64,000 nt of DNA from Rhodospirillales bacterium BBD 1991-14 (GTDB lineage: Bacteria > Pseudomonadota > Alphaproteobacteria > Kiloniellales > Kiloniellaceae). Below, one piece after another: positions 10,994 to 19,943 of this stretch. The notes beneath the pieces are model-generated. The model had not been told where the DNA came from. It searched no databases and was given only the letters and a program-made list of their open reading frames with translations. The stretch is taken from NCBI GenBank assembly GCA_001657395.1, contig LYSY01000001.1, forward strand, positions 806,001-870,000. The letters run 5' to 3'. How positions within the stretch are numbered: the stretch's first letter is position 1; each line of letters starts with the position of its first letter. Made by a program: the position numbers and the translations under genes.

Positions 10994-12580
10994 CTATCTC
11001 AAATTATTGAATAAATCCTGGTGATCCACAGCCCGGGAAGCGCTGTGGAGCTCTGCCATGACATCCGGCAGGGCATCGGGCAGGTCTTCGGCGATCATGC
11101 CCGGGCCGAAGGTTGAGGCCGCCGCCGCGTGCAACCAGACGGCGGCACTGGCTGCCATAACCGGCACCATGCCCTGGGCCAGAAGGCCGGCGATGAGGCC
11201 GGCGAGAACATCGCCCGTGCCGGCCGTTGCCAGCCATGGCGCCGCCGCCCCGTTGATGACGGCCGGACCCTCCGGCGCCGCGACGACAGTGTCGGGACCC
11301 TTCAACACCACGACCGCGCCGCTGCGCGCCGCCGCCGCGCTGGCGCGCTCCAGCCTGTTGCCGGAAAGGTCGGGAAACAGCCGGTGAAACTCCCCATCGT
11401 GCGGGGTCAGGACCGCATCGCCGGCGGAGCCCCCGACAGCCGCAAACAGCCGCTCTGCCCTGCCCTCAAACGATGACAGGGCATCTGCGTCCAGCACCAC
11501 CGCGCGGCCCGTGGGCGCACTCTCCAACGCCAGAAGCGCACGACCCCCGGTTTCTTCCGACACACCGTTGCCGGGCCCTAGAAGCACGGCATTCCTGCGC
11601 GGATCCGCCAGGACCTCGGCAAAATCCGCAGGATCGGTCAGCGGCTGCGTGATGACAGAGGGGTTGGCCAGGGCATAGATCGGCAGGCTGCCCGGCGTGC
11701 ATACAACGGTCACCAGACCGGCACCGACCCTGAGCGCAGCGCGTGAGGCAAGCTGCGCTGCCCCGGTCATGCGCGCGCCGCCGCAGATCACCACATGGCC
11801 CGCCTGGTACTTATGGGCCTCAGCTTTGCGCCAGGGAAAGGCGCGCGCCCACAACGCCGGCCCGTTCGCCCGGCAGCGAGGATTGATACCGTCGAGGACC
11901 CTCGCCGGGATACCGATGTCGATGACGTGTACGTCTCCGCAGAAAAGACGCGATGGTACAAGGAGGTGCGCGGGCTTCTTCCGAAAAAAGGTAATCGTTT
12001 CGAGGGCCCGAAAAGCGACGTCGCCCAAGGGCCTCGCCGTGTCGCCGGCAATCCCGCTCGGCACGTCGACGGCAAAGACCGGCAGACGCGCGTCGTGGGC
12101 GGCGCTGGCCAGGTGCGCCGGGACGCCGGAAAGGGGCCGGTCGAGGCCGGCGCCGAACAGCGCGTCGACCACCAGGGCCGCGCCGTCCAGGCTGTTCTCA
12201 TTCAGGGGTTCGACTGCGCCCTCCCAGGCCGCCGCGGCGGTGGCCGCATCGCCGGAGAGACGGTCTTTGGAGCCCAGAAGCGCCAGACGTACGGGGATGC
12301 CGGCAGCCTGCAGATGGCGCGCCGCGATGAAGCCGTCGCCGCCGTTGTTGCCCGGGCCGCAGAGCACGGCGGCAGGACCGTCGCCGACCTCATTGCGCCG
12401 CGCCAGGACGCGGGCCGCAACACCGGCGCCGGCCCGCTCCATCAGCGGGTAGCCGCTGCCGATCTCGGCGATGGCCAGGCGGTCGGCCTCATACATCTCC
12501 TGGACGGTCAGAACCTCCGCCGGTCCCCAGAGATCGGCTTCCCAGGGGCCGGCGCCGGCATGGTGATCCGGCAACACCAT
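10994..12580 (-). CDS. nnr: Bifunctional NAD(P)H-hydrate epimerase / ADP-dependent NAD(P)H-hydrate dehydratase
   Basis: This enzyme repairs hydrated NAD(P)H: the N-terminal YjeF domain epimerises NADHX and the C-terminal ribokinase-like domain dehydrates it with ADP. The 528 residues show VLTVQEMYEADRLAI, CGPGNNGGDGFIAARHL (epimerase Rossmann motif) and VDALFGAGLDRPL in the first half. GHVVICGGARMTGAAQLASRAALR, LDADAL, LTPHDGEFHRLF and ATAGTGDVLAGLIAG follow in the second half. The ATG at 12580 begins one base after the stop of the aldolase gene; longer upstream starts read through that gene in the wrong frame. Confidence 0.95.
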   Translation of the reverse strand: MVLPDHHAGAGPWEADLWGPAEVLTVQEMYEADRLAIAEIGSGYPLMERAGAGVAARVLARRNEVGDGPAAVLCGPGNNGGDGFIAARHLQAAGIPVRLALLGSKDRLSGDAATAAAAWEGAVEPLNENSLDGAALVVDALFGAGLDRPLSGVPAHLASAAHDARLPVFAVDVPSGIAGDTARPLGDVAFRALETITFFRKKPAHLLVPSRLFCGDVHVIDIGIPARVLDGINPRCRANGPALWARAFPWRKAEAHKYQAGHVVICGGARMTGAAQLASRAALRVGAGLVTVVCTPGSLPIYALANPSVITQPLTDPADFAEVLADPRRNAVLLGPGNGVSEETGGRALLALESAPTGRAVVLDADALSSFEGRAERLFAAVGGSAGDAVLTPHDGEFHRLFPDLSGNRLERASAAAARSGAVVVLKGPDTVVAAPEGPAVINGAAAPWLATAGTGDVLAGLIAGLLAQGMVPVMAASAAVWLHAAAASTFGPGMIAEDLPDALPDVMAELHSASRAVDHQDLFNNLR

Positions 12581-12581
12581 G

Positions 12582-13400
12582 TCAGGCCCCACCGCGCTCC
12601 GCCGCCGCCGTTGCGGCATCTTTGAGCGCGGCGACCCCGGCCACGGCACCGTCGCGCAGCAGAAGAACGTCGATATCGGCCAGGACCAGGTCGTACCCGG
12701 CCCGATAGAGATCGGCCGGCGAGCGCTCCGGCGTCGGAATCCCGCCGAGCAACCGCCCCTGCGCCTTTGCCGCCCGCTCCACATCGGCAATCGCCTTGCG
12801 AACCTGGGGATGATCGGGTTCGCCCATGAAGCCCAGGCTGGCGGAAAGGTCGAAGGGACCGATGAACAGCATGTCCAGCCCCTCGACCGCGGCAATGCCG
12901 TCGAGAGCGCCCAGCGCCTCCCGGGTTTCGATCTGGCAGATAACCAAGGTCGATTCGGCGGCATCCCGGACATAGGCCTGCCAGTCCTGGCCGTAGCGGG
13001 AGGCACGTACGATCGGCGCCGCCATGCCACGTACACCCTTGGGCGGATAGTGGCAGGCCGCCACGGCCGCCGCCGCCTCCTCGACCGAATTGACCGCGGG
13101 CACCATGATGCCGTGAGCCCCTCCGTCAAGCAGGCGTTTCACCCAGGCCGCGTCGTTGGCTGGCACGCGCACCAAAGGCGTACAGGCACTTGCCTGCATG
13201 GCCCGCATGATGGCGATCGCCGAGGCAGGGTCGCCAGGCCCGTGTTCGCAGTCGATCATCGCGCAGTCATAGCCCGCCGCCGCCATAATCTCCGCCGCTG
13301 CCGGGCTGAACAACTCCGCCCAGAACCCGCAGACTGCCTGTCCCGAGCGCATCCGCGCCTTCAGCGAAGCATCGCCGCTCATCATCCATTCTCCCGCCAT
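12582..13400 (-). CDS. HpcH/HpaI family aldolase (class II, metal-dependent)
   Basis: Members cleave or form 2-keto-3-deoxy acids such as 2-dehydro-3-deoxyglucarate or 4-hydroxy-2-oxoheptanedioate, using a divalent metal bound by Glu and Asp. Family motifs in the 272 residues are CGFWAELFSPAAAEI, the catalytic MIDCEHGPGDP, PLVRVPANDAAWVKRLLDGGAHGIMVP, the metal-ligand glutamate of CQIETREAL and the GPFDLSASLG loop. It is one base from nnr, so the two are coupled, but the substrate cannot be told from sequence or context. A start at the second Met pair (MMSGDAS) is also possible. Confidence 0.9.
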   Translation of the reverse strand: MAGEWMMSGDASLKARMRSGQAVCGFWAELFSPAAAEIMAAAGYDCAMIDCEHGPGDPASAIAIMRAMQASACTPLVRVPANDAAWVKRLLDGGAHGIMVPAVNSVEEAAAAVAACHYPPKGVRGMAAPIVRASRYGQDWQAYVRDAAESTLVICQIETREALGALDGIAAVEGLDMLFIGPFDLSASLGFMGEPDHPQVRKAIADVERAAKAQGRLLGGIPTPERSPADLYRAGYDLVLADIDVLLLRDGAVAGVAALKDAATAAAERGGA

Positions 13401-13795
13401 CAGGCCCTGCCGGCCAGCCGGACTCCGGCACCGGTTCCATCACGACCCCATCATAGTGACACGGCGACGGCATCCAAGGATCCCCTTCCCGGCCGGCATC
13501 GTGCCAGGGCAGTCGGTCGCGCCGCCAAGTATTCCGATTCGCGAGTTACTAAGAACCCCAGATTGCACGGGGCAAAGGCGTCCTTTCCCTCAAGGCGCCC
13601 AAATCACCGGGCCTCTCCGAAAGAGTTAATTCCAAAAGTCTGAATTCTTTACCTGGTCACAGCGATACCACAGACCTTATAATTGCCACAGGGCCCCGCC
13701 CGGCCACGCCGGATGACTTGTATGACGGGGCAATTACTCTGATTTCCGTGATTTATATTTCTGTAACCTCAGTATTAAAGATTCTGAGAACTTTT

Positions 13796-13811
13796 TGTTT
13801 CACGTGAAACG
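13796..13811. other. parS chromosome-partition site (ParB binding)
   Basis: TGTTTCACGTGAAACG matches the widely conserved bacterial parS consensus TGTTTCACGTGAAACA at 15 of 16 positions, and contains the perfect 14-bp palindrome GTTTCACGTGAAAC. It lies outside any gene in an AT-rich gap. ParB loads at such sites to form the partition complex. They usually cluster near the replication origin, but no parAB or origin genes are in this window. Confidence 0.8.
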
Positions 13812-13862
13812 CGTTCGAAAAACATGGTTTACGAAATATTAAGAGAATTACTTTATTATTTC

Positions 13863-13877
13863 TTAACGAAAGGTTAC
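13863..13877. promoter_or_regulatory. CtrA-like box upstream of the 13919 gene
   Basis: TTAA-CGAAAGG-TTAC fits the CtrA consensus TTAA-N7-TTAA with one mismatch, 42 bases before the start of the exported protein gene. Motif match only. Confidence 0.3.
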
Positions 13878-13918
13878 CGGGCCCTTCTCCCGACGACCAG
13901 ATGTGAGCAAGCCGGATT

Positions 13919-14800
13919 ATGGAGCCACACCTGCCTTCGATCCCGCTGAGAACCTGCATTCCTGCCGGCGCCCTTGCGCTCTTGCTCCTTGGTCTGTCAC
14001 CGATCCCATCCGAGGCCGAGGGACTGGACCTGGTCATGGAAGACGGCGGGCTTGCCACCGGCGAGCTCTCGGCAAGAGTCAGCCTGGGCCCGGTCACGTT
14101 CTCGCTCGAGCATCGTGAATACCTGGCCTACCTCAGCGAGGACGAAACGGCACCGGACGACCCTGTCGAGCGGCGCAGCCGCCTGGATGCAGCCGGGCAC
14201 TTCCAGGTGCCCGGCGGATTCGCCCTGCCCGTCAGCTTCAGCGGCGCCTACGATCAGCATGAATCCGGTAAGCAGGCGCTGGACTTCGAGCTGTCCGGCG
14301 GACTGAATCTCCCGGGCCTGCGGGTCGGGGCGGAGCTGGAACTGGGCAACAGCTTCGGGGCCGAGGCCCAGCCGACGCAGGACCTGGAGGGCTCGCTCTC
14401 GTTTGGCTTCGACTGGCTGGGAGGGCGCCACTCCGGCCGGCTCGACTACGGCGTCGTGCCCAATGGGGAAATCGCGGAACTGGCTCTATCGTCGCAGTTG
14501 CCCATCACGGAAGGGCTCGCGGCTGCCGTCGATCTCATACACAATCCCACGGATCAGCTTTCCGAAGCCCGCATCGGCCTGGATCAGCGCCAGGGCCCCT
14601 TTGTGCTGTCGACGGAGTTCAGCACCAAAAGCGACGGCGCCTTCGCGCTCGGCTTCAGCTTCACCGTGGACCTTGCGCCCAGCGCCCCGTCGCCGGAGCT
14701 GCGCCTTTCGGCCCTGCTGGCGAACCTGCGCGAGAACGTCCGACGCGAAGTCGTCTCCGACAGTTTTGGCCTGCTTTCGCTCGGCGAAGGCGCCAACTGA
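13919..14800 (+). CDS. Exported beta-rich protein of unknown function
   Basis: I do not recognise a family. The 293 residues begin with a Sec signal peptide (hydrophobic ALALLLLGLSPIPSEAEG near residues 18-35). The rest alternates short polar and hydrophobic stretches such as GFALPVSFSGAYDQHESGK, LDFELSGGL, VGAELELGN, GSLSFGFDWL, RLDYGVVPNGEIAELALSSQLP, FVLSTEFSTKS and FALGFSFTVDL. This two-residue amphipathic alternation suggests an outer-membrane beta-barrel, though no C-terminal aromatic signature is present. It is monocistronic, between the parS gap and tRNA-His, with a CtrA-like box upstream. Confidence 0.75.
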   Translation: MEPHLPSIPLRTCIPAGALALLLLGLSPIPSEAEGLDLVMEDGGLATGELSARVSLGPVTFSLEHREYLAYLSEDETAPDDPVERRSRLDAAGHFQVPGGFALPVSFSGAYDQHESGKQALDFELSGGLNLPGLRVGAELELGNSFGAEAQPTQDLEGSLSFGFDWLGGRHSGRLDYGVVPNGEIAELALSSQLPITEGLAAAVDLIHNPTDQLSEARIGLDQRQGPFVLSTEFSTKSDGAFALGFSFTVDLAPSAPSPELRLSALLANLRENVRREVVSDSFGLLSLGEGAN

Positions 14801-14886
14801 CCTCTCGCCGCTCAGCTCATCCGAAGCCGGCGTCTTGATCCCCGGGCGATGTCTTGCCGCGGGAGGTTTCGTCATGGGGAGCGGAT

Positions 14887-14963
14887 TGGGGTGGCTGATG
14901 GGACTTGAACCCACGACCTCCTGGACCACAACCAGGCGCTCTAACCAACTGAGCTACAGCCAC
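14887..14963 (-). tRNA. tRNA-His (GTG)
   Basis: The minus strand gives the acceptor stem GTGGCTG/CAGCCAC, the anticodon stem CCTGG/CCAGG with loop TTGTGGT (anticodon GTG), and an encoded CCA. The base at -1 (14964) is G and the discriminator is C, the ordinary tRNA-His identity pair. Some alphaproteobacteria lack an encoded G-1. Confidence 0.96.
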
Positions 14964-15231
14964 CATCTGCGAAGCCCCGTATGCGGGTGCAGTCTGCGCT
15001 GACCCGACCGCCGAGAGACCGGCAGACTGTACGGAGATCGCGTGTTTAAGCCCATAGCACTGGAGCGTCAAGAGCAGCCGTGCACCGGGCGCCACGATTG
15101 GCAAAGCGCGCTTTGCCCCCCGAGCAGGTCCGAACCGCGCTCGCCCCTTTCAAAGCTGCTGCCGCCGGGAATCCTTCTGCTCGGGCTTACGACTTCGCCG
15201 ACTCTGCCATATGTCGCCTCAAAGCGTTCAT

Positions 15232-15639
15232 CTAGGAGTGCAAGGTCTCCAGACGTGCGAGAATGCCATCCAGGCGGGCTTTCGCTGCATCGACTTCCTG
15301 CGAGATCAGTCGCAACTCCTGAAAGAGCAGTTGGACGTCATCCGCAACGGCATCAACCGGGCCCTCGCCCCCGCCAGTCAACAACCAAGCGGGGCTGACC
15401 GCCAGGGTACCCGCGATCATGATCAACTTGTTGGAGCGGGGCTCGGATCGGTTGTTCTCCCAAGACTGCCAGGTCGCAGTCTTGACAGCCAAGCGGCGGG
15501 CGGCCTGAGCGGCGGTCAATCCGGCGGCTTCCCGAGCACGGCCAATCCGACCGCCGATGGTCTCCGTATGATTGTGATCCTCTGTACTGAAAGTCGCGGT
15601 TTCTATAGCTAGGTCCTCCAGCTTCGGTGGATTTGCCAA
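15232..15639 (-). CDS. XRE-family helix-turn-helix regulator
   Basis: The DNA-binding domain reads IGGRIGRAREAAGLTAAQAA, RRLAVKTATWQSWENNRSEP and IAGTLAVSPAWLLTGGGEGP, the Cro/C1 five-helix fold ending in the typical PxWLLTG motif. A C-terminal helix of about 40 residues (QELRLISQEVDAAKARLDGILARLE) probably dimerises. The start is uncertain. No ATG precedes the HTH in frame; the TTG at 15639 is one option. A TTG at 15699 would lie inside a TTGACA box that looks like the promoter. It faces away from the aminotransferase gene. Confidence 0.8.
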   Translation of the reverse strand: MANPPKLEDLAIETATFSTEDHNHTETIGGRIGRAREAAGLTAAQAARRLAVKTATWQSWENNRSEPRSNKLIMIAGTLAVSPAWLLTGGGEGPVDAVADDVQLLFQELRLISQEVDAAKARLDGILARLETLHS

Positions 15640-15671
15640 TCGACAATGCGCCGTTGCCCTGATGCGGCGGG

Positions 15672-15699
15672 AGCCTAGGGCCAATACGCGAATTGTCAA
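15672..15699 (-). promoter_or_regulatory. Candidate sigma-70 promoter of the XRE regulator gene
   Basis: On the minus strand TTGACA (15699-15694) is followed after 16 bases by TAGGCT (15677-15672). The -35 is perfect, the -10 poor. If used, the start codon must lie downstream of it. Confidence 0.3.
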
Positions 15700-15914
15700 T
15701 CTGACACACCCCCAGCGCCGCCATTCTTCCTATGCAACGGTCGAGTTCAATGCTGCTGTAATCCGCAAGAGCAAATTGCTGACAGGTTCCCACGAAACGC
15801 GGTCAAGAGACTGAACAGCGAGCCGCGGCGAGCGCACAGCTTGCCGCCCCGCATGCCCCTGCCTTAGTGTGCTGCCGTCCGGAAAAGGGCGGACAAAAAA
15901 GGGAAACAGCGGAA

Positions 15915-17102
15915 ATGCATCAGCTGGCCACAGCCACCGATCGTCTTGGCACCGAAAGCGCATTCGAGGTCCTCGCGCGGGCCAAGCAACTGGAACAGCA
16001 GGGAAAGTCCATCATCAACCTGGGCATCGGTCAGCCCGACTTCCAGACGCCCGATCATATCGTCGAGGCCGCCGTGAAAGCGCTGCGCGACGGTCACCAC
16101 GGCTACACCCCGGCCAACGGTATTCCGGAACTGCGCGAAGCGGTCGCAGAGGATCTTGAACTGCGCCACCGGGTCAGCGTCGACCCGGGCCAGGTTGTGG
16201 TGGTTCCCGGCGGCAAGGTCACCATGTTCTTTGCCGTGCTCATGTTCGGCGAACCGGGCGCCGAGATCCTCTATCCGAACCCGGGGTTCCCCATCTACGA
16301 ATCGGTGATCAACTTCTCCGGGGCCAAGGCGGTCCCGATCGCCCTGTCGGAGGACAAGGGTTTCGCCTTCTCCGCCGAAGCCGTGCTGGACTCCATCACG
16401 CCGCAAACGCGCCTGATCATCATCAACAGCCCGGCCAACCCCACCGGCGGCGTGACCCCGCGCGAGGAGGTGGAACGCCTGGTGGAGGGGCTGAGCGCCC
16501 ATCCGCAGGTCGCGATCCTGTCCGACGAGATCTACAGCCAGATGCTCTATGACGGGCGCGAGCACGTCAGCCTGCTGCAGTACCCGGAGATCCGCGACCG
16601 GGTCATCATGCTCGACGGCTGGAGCAAGACCTACGCGATGACCGGCTGGCGGCTCGGATTTGCCGTCTGGCCGGCCGGCCTCGTCGACGTCGCCACACGT
16701 CTGGCCATCAACTGTCACTCCTGCGTCAACGCCGCCGCGCAGTTCGCCGGCCTGGCGGCGCTGCGCGGATCGCAGGACGCCGTTGCCGAGATGATGGCGG
16801 CTTTCGACGTGCGCCGGCGCGCCATCCACTCTGCCCTGAACGGCATTCCCGGCGTCTCCTGCGTCGAGCCCGCCGGCGCGTTCTACGCCTTCCCCAACAT
16901 CGCCGGAACCGGCGTGCCGGCAAAGACGCTGGAAATCGAACTCCTCGAAGACGCCGGCGTGGCCACCATCGCCGGAACATCCTTCGGGCGCTTCGGCGAA
17001 GGCTACCTGCGGCTGTCCTATGCCAACTCCCTGGAAAACATCCGCCTGGCGCTGGACCGCATCCGCCATCATCTCGAGGCCCGTCAGTCCGGCGCAGCCT
17101 GA
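15915..17102 (+). CDS. Pyridoxal-phosphate aminotransferase, class I/II fold
   Basis: This cytosolic fold-type I aminotransferase moves an amino group between an amino acid and a 2-oxo acid. Motifs in the 395 residues are NLGIGQPDFQTPDHI, YTPANGIPELREAV, YPNPGFPIYES, NSPANPTGGV, the PLP-ring Asp/Tyr in ILSDEIYSQM and the Schiff-base lysine in DGWSKTYAMTGWRLGF. The family includes aspartate, alanine and aromatic transaminases; the exact substrate cannot be set. I took the ATG at 15915 (MHQLATATDRLG), the usual family N-terminus. It is followed by glnB after about 190 bases. Confidence 0.9.
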   Translation: MHQLATATDRLGTESAFEVLARAKQLEQQGKSIINLGIGQPDFQTPDHIVEAAVKALRDGHHGYTPANGIPELREAVAEDLELRHRVSVDPGQVVVVPGGKVTMFFAVLMFGEPGAEILYPNPGFPIYESVINFSGAKAVPIALSEDKGFAFSAEAVLDSITPQTRLIIINSPANPTGGVTPREEVERLVEGLSAHPQVAILSDEIYSQMLYDGREHVSLLQYPEIRDRVIMLDGWSKTYAMTGWRLGFAVWPAGLVDVATRLAINCHSCVNAAAQFAGLAALRGSQDAVAEMMAAFDVRRRAIHSALNGIPGVSCVEPAGAFYAFPNIAGTGVPAKTLEIELLEDAGVATIAGTSFGRFGEGYLRLSYANSLENIRLALDRIRHHLEARQSGAA

Positions 17103-17186
17103 TCAGAAAACTCTCATGCTGCCTATAAATTGGGCAGAATGACGTCACATCCCGCACCGGAATTGACGCGTAGGCCAACAAACCCC

Positions 17187-17209
17187 TGGGGACGGGCTGA
17201 CCGTCCCCA
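17187..17209. promoter_or_regulatory. 9-bp perfect inverted repeat upstream of the glnB promoter
   Basis: TGGGGACGG and CCGTCCCCA flank a 5-base GCTGA spacer. The right arm ends three bases before the TTGGCAC of the sigma-54 promoter. It could be an operator overlapping the promoter edge, or a terminator of the aminotransferase gene, although no T-run follows. Confidence 0.45.
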
Positions 17210-17211
17210 AT

Positions 17212-17228
17212 TGGCACGCCTCCTGCTT
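17212..17228 (+). promoter_or_regulatory. Sigma-54 (-24/-12) promoter of glnBA
   Basis: TGGCAC-GCCTC-CTGCTT matches the RpoN consensus TGGCAC-N5-TTGC(A/T). The invariant GG (17213-17214) and GC (17225-17226) are exactly 10 bases apart. Transcription would begin near 17238, about 55 bases before glnB. NtrC control of glnBA is well established in alphaproteobacteria, but I found no clear NtrC site. Confidence 0.8.
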
Positions 17229-17230
17229 AA

Positions 17231-17632
<402 letters not shown>

Positions 17633-17724
17633 CCGCGGCATCGCTGTCGGCCCGGGGGTGTCAGAGGGGCCCGGGCGACCGAATCAACAGTCCATCACAA
17701 GACTTCAGGAACGGAAGAATATCC

Positions 17725-19134
17725 ATGTCAGACGTCAAATCCATCCTCGAGATGATCAAGGAAAACAATGTCGCCTATGTCGACTATCGCTTCACCGACC
17801 CGCGCGGGAAGTGGCAGCATCTGGCGATGCATGTCGACGCCGTCGACGAGGACGCGCTCTCCGAGGGCGTCATGTTCGACGGCTCTTCGATTGCCGGCTG
17901 GAAGGCGATCAACGAGTCGGACATGATCCTGCGGCCGGACCTCAGCACCGCGGTCATGGACCCTTTCTCCAACCTGCCGCAGCTGATCCTGTTCTGTAAC
18001 ATCGTCGAACCTTCGACGGGCCAGCTCTACAACCGCGACCCGCGCTCCACCGCTGTGCGCGCGGAGAACTACCTGAAGGCTTCCGGCATCGGCGATCAGT
18101 GCTTCTGGGGGCCTGAAGCCGAGTTCTTCGTGTTCGACGACGTGCGCTTCGACGTTACGCAGAACCAGACCTACTACTTCCTGGATTCAGAGGAAGGCCC
18201 CTACAACACCGGCTCGATCTTCGAGAACGGCAACCTGGGCCACCGCCCGGGCATCAAGGGCGGTTACTTCCCGGTGCCGCCGGTGGACTCGGGCATGGAC
18301 CTGCGTGCCGAGATGCTGAAGGTCATGGGCGAGATGGGGCTGGACGTCGAGAAGCACCACCACGAAGTGGCCCCGTCCCAGCACGAGCTCGGCATCAAGT
18401 TCGCGCCGATCGTCCAGGCGGCCGACGCTTTGCAGATCTACAAGTACGTCGTTCATCAGGTCGCCCATCAGTACGGCAAGTCCGCGACCTTCATGCCCAA
18501 GCCGGTCGCGGAGGACAACGGCTCCGGCATGCACACCCACCAGTCGATCTGGAAGGACGGCAACCCGCTGTTCGCCGGTGACGGCTACGCAGGCCTTTCC
18601 GAGACCTGCCTGCACTACATCGGCGGCATCATCAAGCATGCCAAGACGATCAACGCCTTCACCAATCCCTCGACCAACAGCTACAAGCGCCTTATTCCTG
18701 GCTTCGAGGCACCGGTGCTGCTCGCCTATTCGGCGCGCAACCGCTCCGCCTCCTGCCGCATTCCCTACGGCGACAGCCCCAAGGCAAAGCGTGTCGAGGT
18801 GCGCTTCCCGGATCCGACGGCCAATCCCTATCTCGCCTTCTCGGCGATGCTGATGGCCGGCCTTGACGGCATCAAGAACAAGATCCATCCGGGCGATCCC
18901 ATGGACAAGGATCTCTACGATCTGCCCCCCGAGGAGCTGGCCGACGTCCCGACCGTCTGCGGCTCTCTGCGGGAAGCGGTCGAGGCCTTGGAAGCCGATC
19001 ACGAGTTCCTGCTTGCCGGCGACGTCTTCAGCCCGGACCAGATCGCCGGCTACGCCGAGCTCAAATGGGAAGAGGTGTATCAGTTCGAACACGCCCCTCA
19101 CCCGGTCGAGTTTAAGATGTACTACTCGGTCTGA
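17725..19134 (+). CDS. glnA: Glutamine synthetase, type I
   Basis: This dodecameric enzyme makes glutamine from glutamate, ammonia and ATP in the cytosol. The 469 residues contain [19 protein letters not shown], the catalytic [36 protein letters not shown], the flexible glutamate flap region and the [11 protein letters not shown] phosphate-binding stretch. The adenylylation site is Tyr398 in [10 protein letters not shown], so it is of the GlnE-regulated GSI-beta class. It is the second gene of the glnBA operon and ends before a strong terminator. Confidence 0.98.
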   Translation: MSDVKSILEMIKENNVAYVDYRFTDPRGKWQHLAMHVDAVDEDALSEGVMFDGSSIAGWKAINESDMILRPDLSTAVMDPFSNLPQLILFCNIVEPSTGQLYNRDPRSTAVRAENYLKASGIGDQCFWGPEAEFFVFDDVRFDVTQNQTYYFLDSEEGPYNTGSIFENGNLGHRPGIKGGYFPVPPVDSGMDLRAEMLKVMGEMGLDVEKHHHEVAPSQHELGIKFAPIVQAADALQIYKYVVHQVAHQYGKSATFMPKPVAEDNGSGMHTHQSIWKDGNPLFAGDGYAGLSETCLHYIGGIIKHAKTINAFTNPSTNSYKRLIPGFEAPVLLAYSARNRSASCRIPYGDSPKAKRVEVRFPDPTANPYLAFSAMLMAGLDGIKNKIHPGDPMDKDLYDLPPEELADVPTVCGSLREAVEALEADHEFLLAGDVFSPDQIAGYAELKWEEVYQFEHAPHPVEFKMYYSV

Positions 19135-19180
19135 TCGAGTGAGATGCAGCGCCCGTCCGGGCGCCTGCATCGAAGCGCAA

Positions 19181-19215
19181 AAGGCCCCGCCGGTACCCGG
19201 CGGGGCCTTCTTTTT
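19181..19215 (+). terminator. Rho-independent terminator of glnBA
   Basis: A perfect 13-bp stem (AAGGCCCCGCCGG with CCGGCGGGGCCTT) closes a TAC loop and is followed by CTTTTT. It lies 46 bases after glnA. Confidence 0.93.
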
Positions 19216-19374
19216 GGCCTGCGATGAAGCGAGGTGTTAAGGAACCGTAAAGCCGATCGCGAAATCACAGAACAGCTTTATTTTCACCATATTTCTGCCG
19301 CCAAGAGAACACGCCGCAAGCACAAGAAAGACTGTAAGAAACCTGCAGTGTAATACGGTGCGGTATATACAGAG

Positions 19375-19596
19375 ATGCCCTCAACAACACCCGTTTGGCG
19401 CGGCTGCGTCGTTGTCTTCTTTCTGGCCCTCGGTCTGTTCGCCTTCCCGCGCTCGGCCCAGGTGCCCTGGATCACCACGGCAGAGGCACGCCCCATTCCT
19501 CCGCGCATCGCCATTGCGCCGGAGCGCCTGAGCCTTGCGGTAAGCGAAGGCCGCGCCACCGTCGAGAGTGTCGCCCAAGACGCTGTCGGCCCCTGA
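19375..19596 (+). CDS. Possible small exported protein
   Basis: A 73-codon frame starts MPSTTPVWRGC and has a hydrophobic segment VVVFFLALGLFAF (about residues 12-24), which could be a signal peptide or anchor. A proline-rich and then polar tail follows. I recognise no family, and the ribosome-binding site is weak (ACAGAG abutting the ATG). It stands alone between the glnA terminator and an AT-rich gap. It may be a chance frame. Confidence 0.3.
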   Translation: MPSTTPVWRGCVVVFFLALGLFAFPRSAQVPWITTAEARPIPPRIAIAPERLSLAVSEGRATVESVAQDAVGP

Positions 19597-19943
19597 AGAC
19601 CGCCGACGCGGACGTCAGGAAAGCGCGCATGGACTGAGACCCACCGGCCGGCGTTTTGACCCAGGAGCGCTTGGCGCAGCTTTCAGGCATAGACGGAGCG
19701 ATACAGCTTCGCCGGTCCCGCGACGGCGTGGTCGACCATGACGTCAGCGCACCAGAGTATTTTATTAAGTAAATATGAATATAAAATATGAAGTAATTGT
19801 AAAAACCTAAAGAATTATTAATTTATTCCAGAAATCATTTCTTTCTCTTTTTGATATCATAAAAACAGCGCCAATATCGCACGCCCGTAGCACAGTATTT
19901 CTCTTACAACTCCGGCAATCGCACTTCCGACCCGGAGTTCACT
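19597..19943. other. AT-rich intergenic region
   Basis: This 347-base gap is strongly AT-rich from about 19755 to 19870. I see no gene, RNA fold or clear operator in it. It must contain the promoter of the Tat-exported peptidase gene at 19944. Confidence 0.5.

Larger units (their letters stand above)
13401..13918. other. AT-rich intergenic region with parS
   Basis: This is a 518-base gap between divergently placed genes. The half from about 13620 to 13880 is markedly AT-rich against the GC-rich surroundings. It holds a near-perfect parS site (13796-13811) and a CtrA-like box (13863-13877). No convincing gene is seen. Confidence 0.6.

Noticed and set aside
12582-13129. Upstream extension of the nnr frame giving a 711-residue protein
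   Set aside because: The extra Arg/Pro-rich part lies over the aldolase gene in another frame; homology of Nnr begins after the ATG at 12580.
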